In this document: positions 53,745 through 63,912 of the stretch, one piece after another
Layout: each line of letters opens with the position of its first letter
How positions within the stretch are numbered: the first letter of the stretch is position 1
Assembly: GCF_014201355.1 (NCBI RefSeq)
Contig: NZ_JACHEG010000005.1
Span: 248,001-312,000, forward strand
Length of the DNA: 64,000 nucleotides
Source of the DNA: Aliirhizobium wenxiniae
GTDB lineage: Bacteria > Pseudomonadota > Alphaproteobacteria > Rhizobiales > Rhizobiaceae
Direction of reading: 5' to 3'
Notes under the pieces: model-generated
Seen by the model: only the letters and a program-made list of their open reading frames with translations
What the model was told of the DNA's origin: nothing
Databases searched by the model: none
Position numbers and translations under genes: made by a program

Positions 53745-56480
53745 TCACCTGATTTCCAGCAGCCGCTCCAGATATTGCCGCTCCGCATCACCCGAGAGCG
53801 CACCACCCAGCTTTTCACGAATGGCGTCGAGGATTTCGCGGGCGCGTTGCACATCGATCTCGTCCGGCACTTTCACCTGATCGCCGAAATCCGGGCCTGA
53901 CGTGGCGCGGGGGCGGCCAAGGGGGTCACGGCCGTTCTGGCCACCCTGGTTGGCCATGCCTTCACCCTCGCCATTCTGCTGGCCCTCTTGTCCCTGGCCT
54001 TGGCCCTGCATGGCCTGCATCATCTGCTGCATCATGTTCTGGGCGCCCTGGCGCAGGGCATTGAGCGCATTGCCCTGTCCCTGCACAGCCTGTTCGCCCT
54101 GACCCTGACCCAGAGCCTTGCCGGCATTGCCCATTTCGCGCTCTGCCTGGCCGAAGCCTTCGCCGGGTTGCATGCCAAGACCCTTCAGGCCCTGCTGCAA
54201 TTCGCCGAGCTTCTTGCCGAGGCCTTCCTGCTGGGCGCGCAGGTTCTTCAGCGCCTCGCGCAGCTGTTCGGCGGTCATCTGGTCGGTGTTCTGCTGACCT
54301 TGCTGGCCCTGGCCTTGTTGCCCCTGTTGGCCTTGCTGCTGCTGGCCCTGTTGACCCTGCTGCGACTGTTGCTGCTCGCCTTCGCCCTGCTGGTCAGGAT
54401 CGCCGCGCTGCATGCGGTCGCGAAGTGCCTGATCCAGCTTGAAGGTCTGGTCCATCAGGCGCTGCTGTTCCTGCATGATTTCGCCAAGCTTGTCGATCTG
54501 CTGGCGCATCTGGCTGTTTTGCTGCTGCTGGCCCTGCTGGCCGCGCTGCGGGCGTCCGGCCTGCAGGTTGTTCATCATCCGCTGCAGCTCGTTCAGCATC
54601 TGCTGGGCGGCGTCACGATTACCGGAACGGGCAAGGTTCTCGATCTGGTCCATCATGTTCTGCAGGTCGCGCTGGCGGATGACATTCTGCGCCTGCATGT
54701 TCTGCTGCGCCCTTGGAGCATTCTGCATCCGCTGGGCGAGCTCGTTCATATATTGCTGCATCGCCTCGCGCATTTCCTGCATCAGGCGGGCAATTTCCTG
54801 ATCGTTTGCGCCATTCTGCAGGGCTTCGGAAAGATTGCGCTGCGCATCGCGCAGGCGGCGTTCTGCCAGCGACAGGTCGCCGTCTTCGATGCCGAGCGCG
54901 ATCTCCCACAGATAGTCGGCCGTTTCCTTCAACTGCTCCTCGCCCCGGGCAAGTTTCATGCGGCCGCGGGCGGATTCGATCAGCAGGAAATGGCCGAGGT
55001 TCGGAATGGTCTCATCGGGGCGAATGGTCAGGGCTTCGTTGAGCGCGATTGCCTTCGGCATCTGGCGGGTGTCGAGCGCGAATACCTGCCGCTGTTCGGC
55101 AACGGCTGCGGCGAGCGGCTCGGAGAAGCCGCGGCCGGGAAGGATCATTTCATGCACCGGGCTGCGCCCCGTCTGGCCTGCGCCATCGGTTGCGACCAGC
55201 GTCACGCGAACACGCTTTCCGGCAAGCGGATGCTCGATCACGCTGCGGCTGGTCAGGCCCTTGATCTCCTGGCCTCTGGTCTGGCGAGGCAGGTCGAGCC
55301 GGTATTCGGGCAACGGATAGAGCGGCGTGGTTGCCGGGTCCTGCGGACCCGCAGGCTCGATCAGCGCATGGGCTTCGCGAATGCCGTAATCGTCCTTGGC
55401 CTTGAAGCCGATTTCCAATGCACCATTAACCGAGCGCTTCGGCTGGCCTTCGAAGGCGATTTCCGGTGGGCGATCGGGGATGACGTTGAATGTCCAGTTC
55501 TGGCCGTTGACGGTCAGGTTGCCACTTTCGTTGACTGCCATGGCATAGGTGCGTGGCGCAAGCGGCTGGTTGCCATTTGCTGGGGCAGCCGGTGGCTGAG
55601 GTGCCGTCGTCTGGGCGGCCGGTGCCTGCGCGCCATTCGAGGCCTGCTCGGCGGCCTTTTTCGCAGCAGCCTTTGCCTCTTCCGTTTCAAGCACGGCATT
55701 CTGCTTGTCGGCGGCGGTCGTGAAGACCACGGCCTCTTCACCCTCGCCGCCGGTCACGCGGACCGTCAGGGCGGAGTTCTGCGGTATCGATACGGTCCCG
55801 TTATTGTTCTGCGCCTGCTGGCCTGTCAGGAACACCGGTGCGCGCCCGGTATAGGAAGGCGGGGTCAGCCACGCATCGATGCGCAGGTCGGGATTGATGC
55901 TGGGTGCCGGAGGTGCGGGAATAAAGGCATCGCCCAGGCTGCCGCCGCGGTTGGAATAGGAAAAGGCCAGCGCCACGGTAAAGATCAACGCCGGGATGGC
56001 GCGCAGGCCGAAACGGTCATGCTTGGCGATATCCGGTTGCGGCAGGCCTGCATCGAGCGCTGCGATGCGCTTCGCCATGCGGATCTGGTGTTCCTTCCAC
56101 AAGGCGCGGGAGAGGGGGGTCTCGAAGGCAGGTTCATCCTCCTGCACGCCCACCGGCTGGTGTGGAAGATTGTTGCGATCCTCCAGCAGACGGTCCGCTT
56201 CATTGGCGCTCGGCCAGCGAATTCGAGCCAAGGGCAGGAGGGTTGCGATCAGTGCGAAAAGAAATGCGGTGAGCAGGACCCAGCGCAGCCAGTCCGGCGA
56301 CAGGCGGAAAATGCCGAACCAGGACGCGGAGAAAAACAGGGCAACGATGCCGGCCGGGGCAAGCGCCCGCGGCAAAAGACGCTCGAAAAACAGGACGATA
56401 CGCGCGAAGGAACGCTTCAGGGCCACCCTGCGGGCAAGCGCGGGATGGGTCTCGAAAGCACCTTTGCGGGTAAAGCTCAT
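53745..56480 (-). CDS. TIGR02302-family membrane protein with Gln-rich tail
   Basis: 911 residues. Two membrane helices near the N-terminus (about 40-90), one near 170, a beta-rich middle (residues about 200-520, PPEIAFEGQPKRSVNGALEI), a helical part, and a low-complexity C-terminal half rich in Gln/Gly/Met (QQGQQ repeats). ATG 56480 (MSFTRKGAFETHP) has ggag 9 nt upstream; 56513 is in frame. The family occurs in alphaproteobacteria beside lysA-argH with no known function. The long + strand frame that covers it is antisense. Confidence 0.88.
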   Translation of the reverse strand: MSFTRKGAFETHPALARRVALKRSFARIVLFFERLLPRALAPAGIVALFFSASWFGIFRLSPDWLRWVLLTAFLFALIATLLPLARIRWPSANEADRLLEDRNNLPHQPVGVQEDEPAFETPLSRALWKEHQIRMAKRIAALDAGLPQPDIAKHDRFGLRAIPALIFTVALAFSYSNRGGSLGDAFIPAPPAPSINPDLRIDAWLTPPSYTGRAPVFLTGQQAQNNNGTVSIPQNSALTVRVTGGEGEEAVVFTTAADKQNAVLETEEAKAAAKKAAEQASNGAQAPAAQTTAPQPPAAPANGNQPLAPRTYAMAVNESGNLTVNGQNWTFNVIPDRPPEIAFEGQPKRSVNGALEIGFKAKDDYGIREAHALIEPAGPQDPATTPLYPLPEYRLDLPRQTRGQEIKGLTSRSVIEHPLAGKRVRVTLVATDGAGQTGRSPVHEMILPGRGFSEPLAAAVAEQRQVFALDTRQMPKAIALNEALTIRPDETIPNLGHFLLIESARGRMKLARGEEQLKETADYLWEIALGIEDGDLSLAERRLRDAQRNLSEALQNGANDQEIARLMQEMREAMQQYMNELAQRMQNAPRAQQNMQAQNVIRQRDLQNMMDQIENLARSGNRDAAQQMLNELQRMMNNLQAGRPQRGQQGQQQQNSQMRQQIDKLGEIMQEQQRLMDQTFKLDQALRDRMQRGDPDQQGEGEQQQSQQGQQGQQQQGQQGQQGQGQQGQQNTDQMTAEQLREALKNLRAQQEGLGKKLGELQQGLKGLGMQPGEGFGQAEREMGNAGKALGQGQGEQAVQGQGNALNALRQGAQNMMQQMMQAMQGQGQGQEGQQNGEGEGMANQGGQNGRDPLGRPRATSGPDFGDQVKVPDEIDVQRAREILDAIREKLGGALSGDAERQYLERLLEIR
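54281..54400 (-). repeat. Coding repeat: Gln/Gly tract inside TIGR02302
   Basis: Read on the - strand this stretch is made of imperfect caa/cag and ggc/ggt units encoding Q, QQ and GQQ in tandem. Further shorter tracts lie at about 53960-54060 and 54510-54560. Such tracts vary in length among related strains. Confidence 0.7.
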
Positions 56481-56636
56481 GCGGTCCGTCTCCGATCGTG
56501 GCGGCGCAAACAAGCCTCTAAGATAACAGTCTTTGTGGCGAAGACGAGGGCAGGCTTGGGCCGGCCCTCATATTTTAGGCAGTTTCCCGCAATTGTGAAT
56601 GTCACGTCAAATGCGCATCCGGGCGTTTATCCGCCC

Positions 56637-57905
56637 TCAGCTGAGCCATGCCGGGACGGAATCGAGCCCGATAAGCTCGTCATAGGTGCCGCGCGGGCGG
56701 ATGACGTGGAACTCCGAGCCCTTGACCAGAACTTCCGGCACGAGAAGGCGGGAATTGTAGGTTCCGGCCTGCACAGCGCCATAAGCACCGGCAGATGCGA
56801 CTGCGATCAGGTCGCCCGGCTTGGGTTCGGCCATCTCGCGGTCGAGCGCCAGATAGTCGCCGGTCTCGCAGACCGGGCCGACGATATCGCCACGGATGCG
56901 CGGTGCATCGGTCGCCGGCACGACGACCGGGCGGATCATGTGATAGGCCTCGTAGAGCGTCGGACGGATCAGGTCGTTCATCGCGCCGTCGACGATGACG
57001 AAAGTCTTTTCGCCGCCGTCCTTCACGTAGATGACCTCGGTCACCAGTATGCCGGCATTGCCGACGATCAGGCGGCCCGGTTCGGTAACGATCTTGCAGT
57101 TGAGGGAGCGCAGCTGGCGCTTGACCGTATCTGCATAGGCATCCGGCAGCGGGGGAGGCGTGTTGTCGTCCTTGTAAGGAATGCCCAGACCGCCGCCGAT
57201 ATCGACATGGTCGATCCGGTGGCCATCGCCGCGCAGCGTATCGACCAGTTCGCGCAGCAGGCGGAAAGCGTGCTCGAAGGGTGCAAGCTCGGTGATCTGG
57301 CTACCGATATGCATGTCGATGCCGGTAACTTCGATGCCGGGCAGCTCTGCTGCATGCGCATAGACCGCGCGGGCGCGTTCATAGGCGATGCCGAACTTGT
57401 TTTCCTTCTTGCCGGTCGAGATCTTGGCATGCGTTCCCGCATCCACATCCGGGTTGATGCGGAAAGAGACATGCGCCTTCTTGCCGGCCTTGATGGCGCG
57501 AAGGTTCAGCACTTCCAGTTCCGGCTCGGATTCAACGTTGAAGCAGTAGATGCCGGCTTCCAGCGCCAGATCCATCTCGCCGACCGTCTTGCCGACGCCG
57601 GAAAACATGATGCGGTTTGCCGGAATGCCTGCGGCCAGCGCGCGGCGCAGCTCGCCGCCCGAGACGACATCGACGCCCGCGCCGAGACGGCCAAGCGTCT
57701 TCAGCACAGCCTGGTTGGAATTCGCCTTCATGGCGTAACAGACCATGGTGTCCACGTCAGAAAACGCTGCTGCGAAGACCTTGTAATGGCGCTCCAGCGT
57801 TGCCGTCGAATAGACGTAGAACGGCGTTCCGACAGCCTTGGCGATGTCGCGAATGTCGACGTTTTCGGCGTGCAGAACGCCGTCGATATACTGGAAATGG
57901 TTCAC
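56637..57905 (-). CDS. lysA: Diaminopimelate decarboxylase
   Basis: Last step of lysine synthesis, PLP-dependent. 422 residues: PLP Lys60 in CYAMKANSN, VSGGELRRAL, HIGSQITELAPF, DIGGGLGIPY, EPGRLIVG, and CETGDY with the catalytic Cys. Normal length. The lptM gene ends 15 bp upstream and TIGR02302 lies downstream on the same strand. Confidence 0.96.
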   Translation of the reverse strand: MNHFQYIDGVLHAENVDIRDIAKAVGTPFYVYSTATLERHYKVFAAAFSDVDTMVCYAMKANSNQAVLKTLGRLGAGVDVVSGGELRRALAAGIPANRIMFSGVGKTVGEMDLALEAGIYCFNVESEPELEVLNLRAIKAGKKAHVSFRINPDVDAGTHAKISTGKKENKFGIAYERARAVYAHAAELPGIEVTGIDMHIGSQITELAPFEHAFRLLRELVDTLRGDGHRIDHVDIGGGLGIPYKDDNTPPPLPDAYADTVKRQLRSLNCKIVTEPGRLIVGNAGILVTEVIYVKDGGEKTFVIVDGAMNDLIRPTLYEAYHMIRPVVVPATDAPRIRGDIVGPVCETGDYLALDREMAEPKPGDLIAVASAGAYGAVQAGTYNSRLLVPEVLVKGSEFHVIRPRGTYDELIGLDSVPAWLS

Positions 57906-57920
57906 GTCAGGTCCCGGAAA

Positions 57921-58118
57921 TTACAGAAGCTTGTCGAGGATGAAGGGGCGTTCGGCAACCGGGTCTTTTTTTGCCGCGTCCGATTTGCGAACGTTCTGCT
58001 GTTCCACGGGGGTGCTTGGGCGGTCCAGCTCGCCTTTGCGGCCGCAGCCAACGGTAATGATGCCGGCAAGGCCAAGCACCAGGGCGACGCGGGCGGTATT
58101 CATCAGCGACTTGGACAT
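57921..58118 (-). CDS. lptM: LptM-like (YifL) small lipoprotein
   Basis: 65 residues. Lipobox ITVGC (lipidated Cys25) followed by GRKGELDRP, the family pattern (CGxKGxLxxP), and a tail ending RPFILDKLL. LptM stabilises LptD folding in the LPS export machine of Enterobacteria. Lies between argH and lysA on the same strand, its usual place in many proteobacteria. Confidence 0.88.
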   Translation of the reverse strand: MSKSLMNTARVALVLGLAGIITVGCGRKGELDRPSTPVEQQNVRKSDAAKKDPVAERPFILDKLL

Positions 58119-58219
58119 TCTCTTCTTTCTCCGGCACGGACAGGCGGAACTTTCATAACGAAGTTCCAGCCTTTTGTGCAGTTCATTTCCGTATCAATCG
58201 GCGATCAATTGATATGGGT

Positions 58220-59620
58220 TCAATTGCGGCCGCGCCAGTAAGCGATCTGCTTCCGCACTTCGGACGGCGCGGTGCCGCCAAAGCTCTGACGGCTGGCAAC
58301 GGAGGCGTCGACGGTCAGAACATCGAAGACCTTCTCGGTGATCGCCGGATTGATCGCCTTTAGTTCGTCGAGCGAAAGTTCTGCAAGTTCGCAGCCCTTC
58401 TTTTCTGCCAGCGCCACGGCATGGCCGGTGGCATGGTGGGCATCACGGAAAGGCAGGCCTGCCTCGCGCACCAGCCAGTCGGCCAGATCGGTTGCGGTGG
58501 AATAACCCGAGCCTGCAGCGGCGCGCATGCGGTCGGCGCGGATGGTCATGTCGCGCATCATGCCGGTCATGGCGGCAATCGCCAGTTCGAGGTTCTCGGC
58601 AGCGTCGAAGACCTGTTCCTTGTCTTCCTGCATGTCCTTTGAATAGGCGAGCGGCAGGCCCTTCATAATGGTCAGAAGCGCCACCAGCGAACCGTTGATA
58701 CGGCCGGTCTTGGCGCGCACCAGTTCGGCTGCATCCGGGTTCTTCTTCTGCGGCATGATCGAGGAGCCGGTCGAGAAAGCATCCGACAGGCGCACGAAGC
58801 CGAATTGCGGCGTCGACCAGATGACGATTTCTTCGGCAAGGCGCGACAGGTGGACGGCGCAGATCGAGGCGACCGAGAGGAATTCCAGCGCAAAATCGCG
58901 GTCGGAAACGGTATCGATCGAGTTGCGGGTCGGCTCACGGAAACCGAGGGCCTTCGCCGTCATGTGGCGGTCGATCGGGAAGCCGGTGCCGGCGAGCGCT
59001 GCCGCGCCGATCGGGCTTTCGTCCAGATGGTCGATCGCATGGCGCACGCGGGCGCGGTCACGGCCGAACATTTCGACATAGGCCATGCAGTGATGGCCGA
59101 AGGTGACAGGCTGGGCGGTCTGCAGATGGGTGAAGCCCGGCATGACGGTGTCTGCATGCTCTTCGGCGCGGTCGAGGAAGGCTGCGATGAGATCGGTCAG
59201 CATCTTCTCGGTCTTGGCAAGCTCTTCCTTCACCCAGAGGCGGAAATCGAGCGCCACCTGGTCATTGCGTGAGCGGGCGGTATGCAGGCGGCCGGCCGCG
59301 GGGCCGATCAGCGTCGCCAGCCGTGCCTCGATGTTCATGTGGATGTCTTCGAGCTTGCGCGAGAACTCGAACTTTCCGCTCTCGATCTCTGACAGGATCG
59401 TGTTCAGACCTTCGACGATCTTCTCTTTATCTTCGCGCGAAATAATGCCTTTTTCGGCCAGCATGGTTGCATGGGCGATCGAGCCTCGGATGTCCTGGGC
59501 GTAGAGCTTCTTGTCGAAACCGATCGAGGCATTTATCTCCTCCATGATCGCGTCCGGCCCGGAAGCGAAGCGTCCGCCCCACATCTGATTGGAAGAGGTC
59601 GCGTCCTTCGTATCGGCCAT
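58220..59620 (-). CDS. argH: Argininosuccinate lyase
   Basis: Cleaves argininosuccinate to arginine and fumarate. 466 residues: [44 protein letters not shown] and the fumarase-type signature [12 protein letters not shown]. agga is 9 nt before ATG 59620. Divergent from tlpA; first gene of the run argH-lptM-lysA-TIGR02302. Confidence 0.97.
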   Translation of the reverse strand: MADTKDATSSNQMWGGRFASGPDAIMEEINASIGFDKKLYAQDIRGSIAHATMLAEKGIISREDKEKIVEGLNTILSEIESGKFEFSRKLEDIHMNIEARLATLIGPAAGRLHTARSRNDQVALDFRLWVKEELAKTEKMLTDLIAAFLDRAEEHADTVMPGFTHLQTAQPVTFGHHCMAYVEMFGRDRARVRHAIDHLDESPIGAAALAGTGFPIDRHMTAKALGFREPTRNSIDTVSDRDFALEFLSVASICAVHLSRLAEEIVIWSTPQFGFVRLSDAFSTGSSIMPQKKNPDAAELVRAKTGRINGSLVALLTIMKGLPLAYSKDMQEDKEQVFDAAENLELAIAAMTGMMRDMTIRADRMRAAAGSGYSTATDLADWLVREAGLPFRDAHHATGHAVALAEKKGCELAELSLDELKAINPAITEKVFDVLTVDASVASRQSFGGTAPSEVRKQIAYWRGRN

Positions 59621-59644
59621 GATGCTTAGTCCTGGAGTTAAGTG

Positions 59645-60313
59645 ATGACGTCCAAAAGACCGCTTGGTCTCCCATCCGCCCGATTGATCATGATTGCCGC
59701 CGTCGCGGGGATCACCGCCGGCGCCGTGGCGGTATACGTGAGGAGCATGGGGTCTGGCAATGGCATGGAAGGCCTGACGACGGCCTCTGCCGGTCAGTGC
59801 GAAGGTTCTGCCGAACTGGCGAAGTCAGTTTCCGCCTTTTCCAAGGGCGAAGTGGCCGCCATGGCCGCAGCGCAACCGCCGCGTCCGTTGCAGCTGGCAT
59901 TCAAGGGGCCGGAAGGCAAGGACATGAAGGTAGCCGATCTTGCCGGCAAGACCGTGCTCCTCAACCTCTGGGCCACATGGTGCGTGCCCTGCCGGGAAGA
60001 GATGCCGGCGCTCAACGCCTTGCAGAGCACGATGGGCGGGAGTGATTTCGAGGTCGTCGCCGTCAATATCGATACCGGCAGCGACCAGAAACCGAAGAAT
60101 TTCTATCAGGATTACAAGATCGACAAACTCGCCTTCTACAGCGACAGCTCGATGGGAGTGTTTAACGCGGTGAAAAAGGAAGGCCTCGCCTTCGGCCTGC
60201 CGGCAACCCTGATCCTCGATAAAAAAGGCTGCCTGATCGGCTCGATGAATGGCCCGGCCGCCTGGGACAGCGAGGATGCGAAAGCGCTGATCACGGCAGC
60301 GAAGGGGAGCTAA
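59645..60313 (+). CDS. tlpA: TlpA-type thiol:disulfide oxidoreductase
   Basis: 222 residues. N-terminal membrane anchor (about 12-32), then a periplasmic thioredoxin fold with active site WCVPC (112-116) and DKKGCLIG in the C-terminal part. In Bradyrhizobium TlpA reduces disulfides in cytochrome oxidase copper-site assembly. ATG 59645 has ggag 8 nt upstream (GTG 59642 also in frame). Divergent from argH. Confidence 0.92.
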   Translation: MTSKRPLGLPSARLIMIAAVAGITAGAVAVYVRSMGSGNGMEGLTTASAGQCEGSAELAKSVSAFSKGEVAAMAAAQPPRPLQLAFKGPEGKDMKVADLAGKTVLLNLWATWCVPCREEMPALNALQSTMGGSDFEVVAVNIDTGSDQKPKNFYQDYKIDKLAFYSDSSMGVFNAVKKEGLAFGLPATLILDKKGCLIGSMNGPAAWDSEDAKALITAAKGS

Positions 60314-60350
60314 CCCTCATCTTTGTATGGATGACGTTGGTTGCTTGTAA

Positions 60351-60377
60351 TGATATAATGGCGCTTCCATTGATGGA
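60351..60377 (+). promoter_or_regulatory. Extended -10 promoter and palindromic operator of vapBC
   Basis: TG-a-TATAAT at 60351-60359 is a consensus extended -10 element. It is followed by the palindrome TCCAT-tg-ATGGA (60366-60377) that overlaps the expected transcription start and the vapB ribosome site (ggag 60375-60378). This is where a VapB dimer would be expected to bind for autorepression. Confidence 0.6.
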
Positions 60378-60385
60378 GTGGCTCC

Positions 60386-60628
60386 ATGACACTGCAAATT
60401 CGCGATGAACGCGCGAGAGAACTTGCCGAAAAACTTGCGAAGAAACGCAATGTAACGATGACGGCCGCCGTCATTCAGGCACTTGAAGAAGAGTTGAGGC
60501 GGGAGAGCGTCAAGGCGCCTCTTGCGAAGCGGGTTGCCGAAATCGCGCAAGACCTGAAGAGGCAGGCAGGCCCGAACGGGCGTGTCCTGAGCAAGGATGA
60601 AATCGATGACATGTGGGGACAGCCCTGA
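60386..60628 (+). CDS. vapB: VapB-type antitoxin
   Basis: 80 residues, PSK / Rv0623-like family. N-terminal LQIRDERARELAEKLAKK and MTAAVIQALEEELRRE give the DNA-binding part; the C-terminus KDEIDDMWGQP is the toxin-wrapping tail. ggag is 7 nt before ATG 60386. Its stop TGA overlaps the vapC ATG by one base, so the pair is translationally coupled. Confidence 0.88.
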   Translation: MTLQIRDERARELAEKLAKKRNVTMTAAVIQALEEELRRESVKAPLAKRVAEIAQDLKRQAGPNGRVLSKDEIDDMWGQP

Positions 60629-61026
60629 TGTTCATCGACACTTCGGTGATCGTCGCTCTCCTCGCCGATGAGGCCGATGCAGCAGCATATTCAGAGCGGA
60701 TCGAGCATTCGACAGCCAAATTGACCTCAGGCCTCGTCATTCTCGAAGCGTCGATGCGTCTTGGCACGATGCTGGATATCGATCCTGTCGCAGTAGAGCG
60801 GCGTATCCGGGATCTGCTCGTTGCAGCCAATATCGATGTGGTGCCAATCGACGGTGTTATCGCAACCGAAGCCGTCGCAGCTTTCGCAAAATACGGCAAA
60901 GGGCGCGGCCATCCCGCCCAGCTCAATTTGGCGGATTGCATGTCCTATGCCTGTGCGAAGGTTCATGATGTGCCCTTGATGTTCAAGGGCAACGATTTTT
61001 CTCACACCGACATTGCCAGGGCCTGA
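60628..61026 (+). CDS. vapC: VapC toxin, PIN-domain ribonuclease
   Basis: 132 residues. PIN acidic residues: Asp4 in MFIDTS, Glu40 in ILEASMRLG, Asp103 in NLADCMSYA and Asp123 in KGNDFSHTD, so the nuclease centre is intact. Such toxins cut tRNA or rRNA. Normal length. It converges with the dehydrogenase gene 3 bp away. Chromosomal pair without mobile neighbours. Confidence 0.9.
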   Translation: MFIDTSVIVALLADEADAAAYSERIEHSTAKLTSGLVILEASMRLGTMLDIDPVAVERRIRDLLVAANIDVVPIDGVIATEAVAAFAKYGKGRGHPAQLNLADCMSYACAKVHDVPLMFKGNDFSHTDIARA

Positions 61027-61029
61027 GTC

Positions 61030-61905
61030 TTACCGCGTCGGAACCGGAACCTCGCCGCGGTAGTCATAAAATCCACGGCCGGATTTGCGGCCGAGCCAGC
61101 CTGCTTCGACATATTTCACCAGAAGCGGGCAGGGGCGGTATTTGCTGTCAGCCAAGCCATCATAAAGAACCTGCATGATCGACAGGCAGGTATCGAGACC
61201 GATGAAATCGGCGAGCTGAAGCGGGCCCATCGGATGGTTGGCGCCGAGTTTCATGGCTGTGTCGATCGCGTCCACCGAACCCACGCCTTCGTAAAGGGTG
61301 TAGATCGCCTCGTTGATCATCGGCAGCAGGATACGATTGACGATGAAGGCCGGGAAATCCTCGGAGACGGTAACGGTCTTGTCGAGCGAAGCGACATATT
61401 CCTTGGCCGCCCTGAAGGTCGGCTCGTCGGTGGCAATGCCGCGCACCAGTTCGACCAGCTTCATCACCGGCACCGGGTTCATGAAGTGAATGCCCATGAA
61501 CCGCTCGGGACGGTCGGTCGCGGAAGCAAGGCGGGTGATCGAGAGCGACGAGGTATTGGTGGCGAGCAGCGCCTCGGGCTTCAGGACCGGGCATACATGC
61601 GCGTAGATCTTGCGCTTGACGCTTTCGTCTTCGGTTGCCGCCTCGATGACGATATCCATCGGCGCGAGATCATTCACGTCTGCGGAGCCGGAGATTTTAG
61701 AGAGAGCCGCGTTGCGTTCCTCATCGGTGATCTTCTCGCCGGCGACGAGGCGGGCGAGCGTGCCGTTGATCGTTGCAAGTGCTGCCTGGATCCGGTCCGG
61801 GTCCAGATCGTAGATCTGCACCTTGTAGCCTGCGAGAGAGGAAACATGCGCGATGCCGCAGCCCATCTGACCTGCGCCGATGATGCCGATATTCTGGAAG
61901 GCCAT
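61030..61905 (-). CDS. 3-hydroxybutyryl-CoA dehydrogenase
   Basis: 291 residues, NAD-binding GIIGAGQMGCGIAH at the start; ATNTSSLSITRLA, HFMNPVPVMKLVELV and NRILLPMINEAIYTLYEG are typical of HBD. ATG 61905 has ggag 8 nt upstream. Oxidises (S)-3-hydroxybutyryl-CoA in beta-oxidation or PHB-linked metabolism. It lies downstream of etfBA on the same strand, separated by a terminator. Confidence 0.93.
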   Translation of the reverse strand: MAFQNIGIIGAGQMGCGIAHVSSLAGYKVQIYDLDPDRIQAALATINGTLARLVAGEKITDEERNAALSKISGSADVNDLAPMDIVIEAATEDESVKRKIYAHVCPVLKPEALLATNTSSLSITRLASATDRPERFMGIHFMNPVPVMKLVELVRGIATDEPTFRAAKEYVASLDKTVTVSEDFPAFIVNRILLPMINEAIYTLYEGVGSVDAIDTAMKLGANHPMGPLQLADFIGLDTCLSIMQVLYDGLADSKYRPCPLLVKYVEAGWLGRKSGRGFYDYRGEVPVPTR

Positions 61906-61972
61906 AACGCTTACTCCATCCCTTGGGCTTTGGCGCACTTGTGGTGCACGCTTTTTATTTGAAAATTCTTAT

Positions 61973-62010
61973 TTAAAAAATGCCGGGCCACGTGCAGCGG
62001 TCCGGCATTT
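61973..62010 (-). terminator. Terminator after etfA
   Basis: Stem aaatgccgg (61978-61986) / ccggcattt (62002-62010), with further imperfect pairing inside. On the - strand it is followed by a T run (tttttaaat). Confidence 0.85.
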
Positions 62011-62071
62011 TTCTATTCGCCTGGCCATCATTTTGCCAGCTTTTTTCGCTGCCGCGAAGGCGGCTCGTCTG

Positions 62072-63001
62072 TCAGAGCGCCTTTTCGAGCTTTGGCAGGA
62101 TGTCGAAGAGATCGCCGACGAGGCCGTAATCGGCGACCTGGAAGATCGGGGCTTCCTCGTCCTTGTTGATGGCGACGATGACCTTCGAATCCTTCATGCC
62201 GGCGAGGTGCTGGATGGCGCCGGAAATGCCGACCGCGATGTAGAGGTCAGGCGCGACGACCTTGCCGGTCTGGCCGACCTGCCAGTCGTTCGGGGCGTAA
62301 CCGGCATCGACCGCGGCGCGTGATGCGCCAACGGCGGCACCCAGCTTGTCGGCGACCGGAAGGATGACCTCCTGGAATTTTTCCGAAGATCCGAGTGCTC
62401 GGCCGCCCGAGATGATCACCTTGGCGGAGGTCAGTTCCGGACGTTCGGACGAGGCGAGTGCGTCGGAGACGAAGCTCGATACGCCCGGATTGCCGGCAGC
62501 CGAAACGGTTTCAACCGCTGCCGAACCGCCTTCGCCTGCTGCGGCAAACGATGCCGTGCGCACGGTGATGACCTTCTTGGCATCGGTGGACTGAACGGTC
62601 TGGATGGCGTTGCCGGCATAGATCGGGCGCTTGAACGTGTCAGCCGAGACGACCTCGACGATTTCCGAGATCTGCATCACGTCGAGCAGGGCTGCAACGC
62701 GCGGCAGGACGTTCTTGGCAGACGTCGTGGCTGGTCCGACGATCACGTCATAGGAAGCGCTAAGCGAGACGATCAGGTCGGCCAGCGGTTCCGCGAGATT
62801 GTTGGTGAGGCTCGCATCCTCGGCCACGAGAACCTTGGAGACGCCGGAAAGCTTGGCGGCGGCGTCGGCAGCAGCCTTTGCACCTGCGCCAGCGACCAGA
62901 ACATGCACGTCGCCGCCGATTTTCGATGCGGCGGTGAGCGCCTTCGCGGTCTGGTCGGACAGGCCGGATGCGTCGTTTTCTGCCAGAAGAAGAATGGTCA
63001 T
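62072..63001 (-). CDS. etfA: Electron transfer flavoprotein alpha subunit
   Basis: 309 residues. The FAD domain (about 190-305) contains [37 protein letters not shown] and [15 protein letters not shown]. Pairs with EtfB to pass electrons from acyl-CoA dehydrogenases to ETF:quinone oxidoreductase. aggaga is 9 nt before ATG 63001. 25 bp after etfB. Confidence 0.96.
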   Translation of the reverse strand: MTILLLAENDASGLSDQTAKALTAASKIGGDVHVLVAGAGAKAAADAAAKLSGVSKVLVAEDASLTNNLAEPLADLIVSLSASYDVIVGPATTSAKNVLPRVAALLDVMQISEIVEVVSADTFKRPIYAGNAIQTVQSTDAKKVITVRTASFAAAGEGGSAAVETVSAAGNPGVSSFVSDALASSERPELTSAKVIISGGRALGSSEKFQEVILPVADKLGAAVGASRAAVDAGYAPNDWQVGQTGKVVAPDLYIAVGISGAIQHLAGMKDSKVIVAINKDEEAPIFQVADYGLVGDLFDILPKLEKAL

Positions 63002-63026
63002 GATTGTTGTCTCCTGTCTTCCGTTC

Positions 63027-63773
63027 TCAGATCACGCCGGCGGTCTTGAGGCTGGAAACCAGCTCTTCAACCGACCCGACCTTGACGCCAGCCTTGCGGC
63101 CGCCCGGCTCTTCGGTCTTCAGCACCTTGAGGCGAGGCGTGGTATCGACGCCGAAATCGGCAGGCGACTTCTTGTCGAGCGGCTTCTTCTTCGCCTTCAT
63201 GATGTTGGGCAGCGAAGCGTAGCGCGGCTCGTTGAGGCGCAGGTCGGTGGTGACGACGGCTGGAAGCTTGACTTCAATCGTCTGGGAACCGCCATCGACT
63301 TCGCGGGTCACGGTCGCCTTGTCGCCGGCGATCTCGATCTTGGAGGCAAAGGTTGCCTGTGCAGAGCCGAGCAGAGCCGCCAGCATCTGGCCGGTCTGAT
63401 TGCTGTCGTCGTCGATCGCCTGCTTGCCGACGATGATCAGGCCAGGCGCTTCGGCGTCAACGACGCCCTTCAGGATCTTGGCAACGGCGAGCGGCTCGAC
63501 GGCATCGTCGGTCTCGATCAGGATGGCGCGATCGGCACCCATGGCGAGCGCGGTGCGCAGCGTTTCTTCCGCCTTGGCCGGTCCGATTGACACGACCACC
63601 ACTTCTTCCGCCTTGCCTGCTTCCTTCAGTCGCAGAGCCTCTTCGACGGAGATTTCGTCGAACGGGTTCATCGACATTTTCACATTGGCGAGTTCAACGC
63701 CCGTGCCATCCGGTTTGACGCGGATTTTCACGTTGTAATCGACGACTCGCTTAACAGGCACCAGGATCTTCAT
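63027..63773 (-). CDS. etfB: Electron transfer flavoprotein beta subunit
   Basis: 248 residues: [36 protein letters not shown], the AMP-binding region [12 protein letters not shown] and [20 protein letters not shown], and the C-terminal arm that docks dehydrogenases (LKAKKKP-like [13 protein letters not shown]). ggaagga precedes ATG 63773. First gene of etfB-etfA. Confidence 0.96.
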   Translation of the reverse strand: MKILVPVKRVVDYNVKIRVKPDGTGVELANVKMSMNPFDEISVEEALRLKEAGKAEEVVVVSIGPAKAEETLRTALAMGADRAILIETDDAVEPLAVAKILKGVVDAEAPGLIIVGKQAIDDDSNQTGQMLAALLGSAQATFASKIEIAGDKATVTREVDGGSQTIEVKLPAVVTTDLRLNEPRYASLPNIMKAKKKPLDKKSPADFGVDTTPRLKVLKTEEPGGRKAGVKVGSVEELVSSLKTAGVI

Positions 63774-63912
63774 GGGGTCCTTCCTTGACTATCTCCGACG
63801 GCAAAATGCGACATTTGCCATCTCCTCATGTGTCAGTGGGCGACATGGATACGCATTTTTCACCCGATTACAACGCCGTTTCCATGCCGACACTTGCGCA
63901 TTTCTCATATCC

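Noticed and set aside
53988-58241. A 1417-codon open frame on the + strand
   Set aside because: It is antisense to TIGR02302, lptM and lysA, and enters the end of argH. Its Leu/Ala-rich translation is the complement of CAG/GCC codons (Gln/Gly tracts) and has no domain. The - strand genes have clear motifs.
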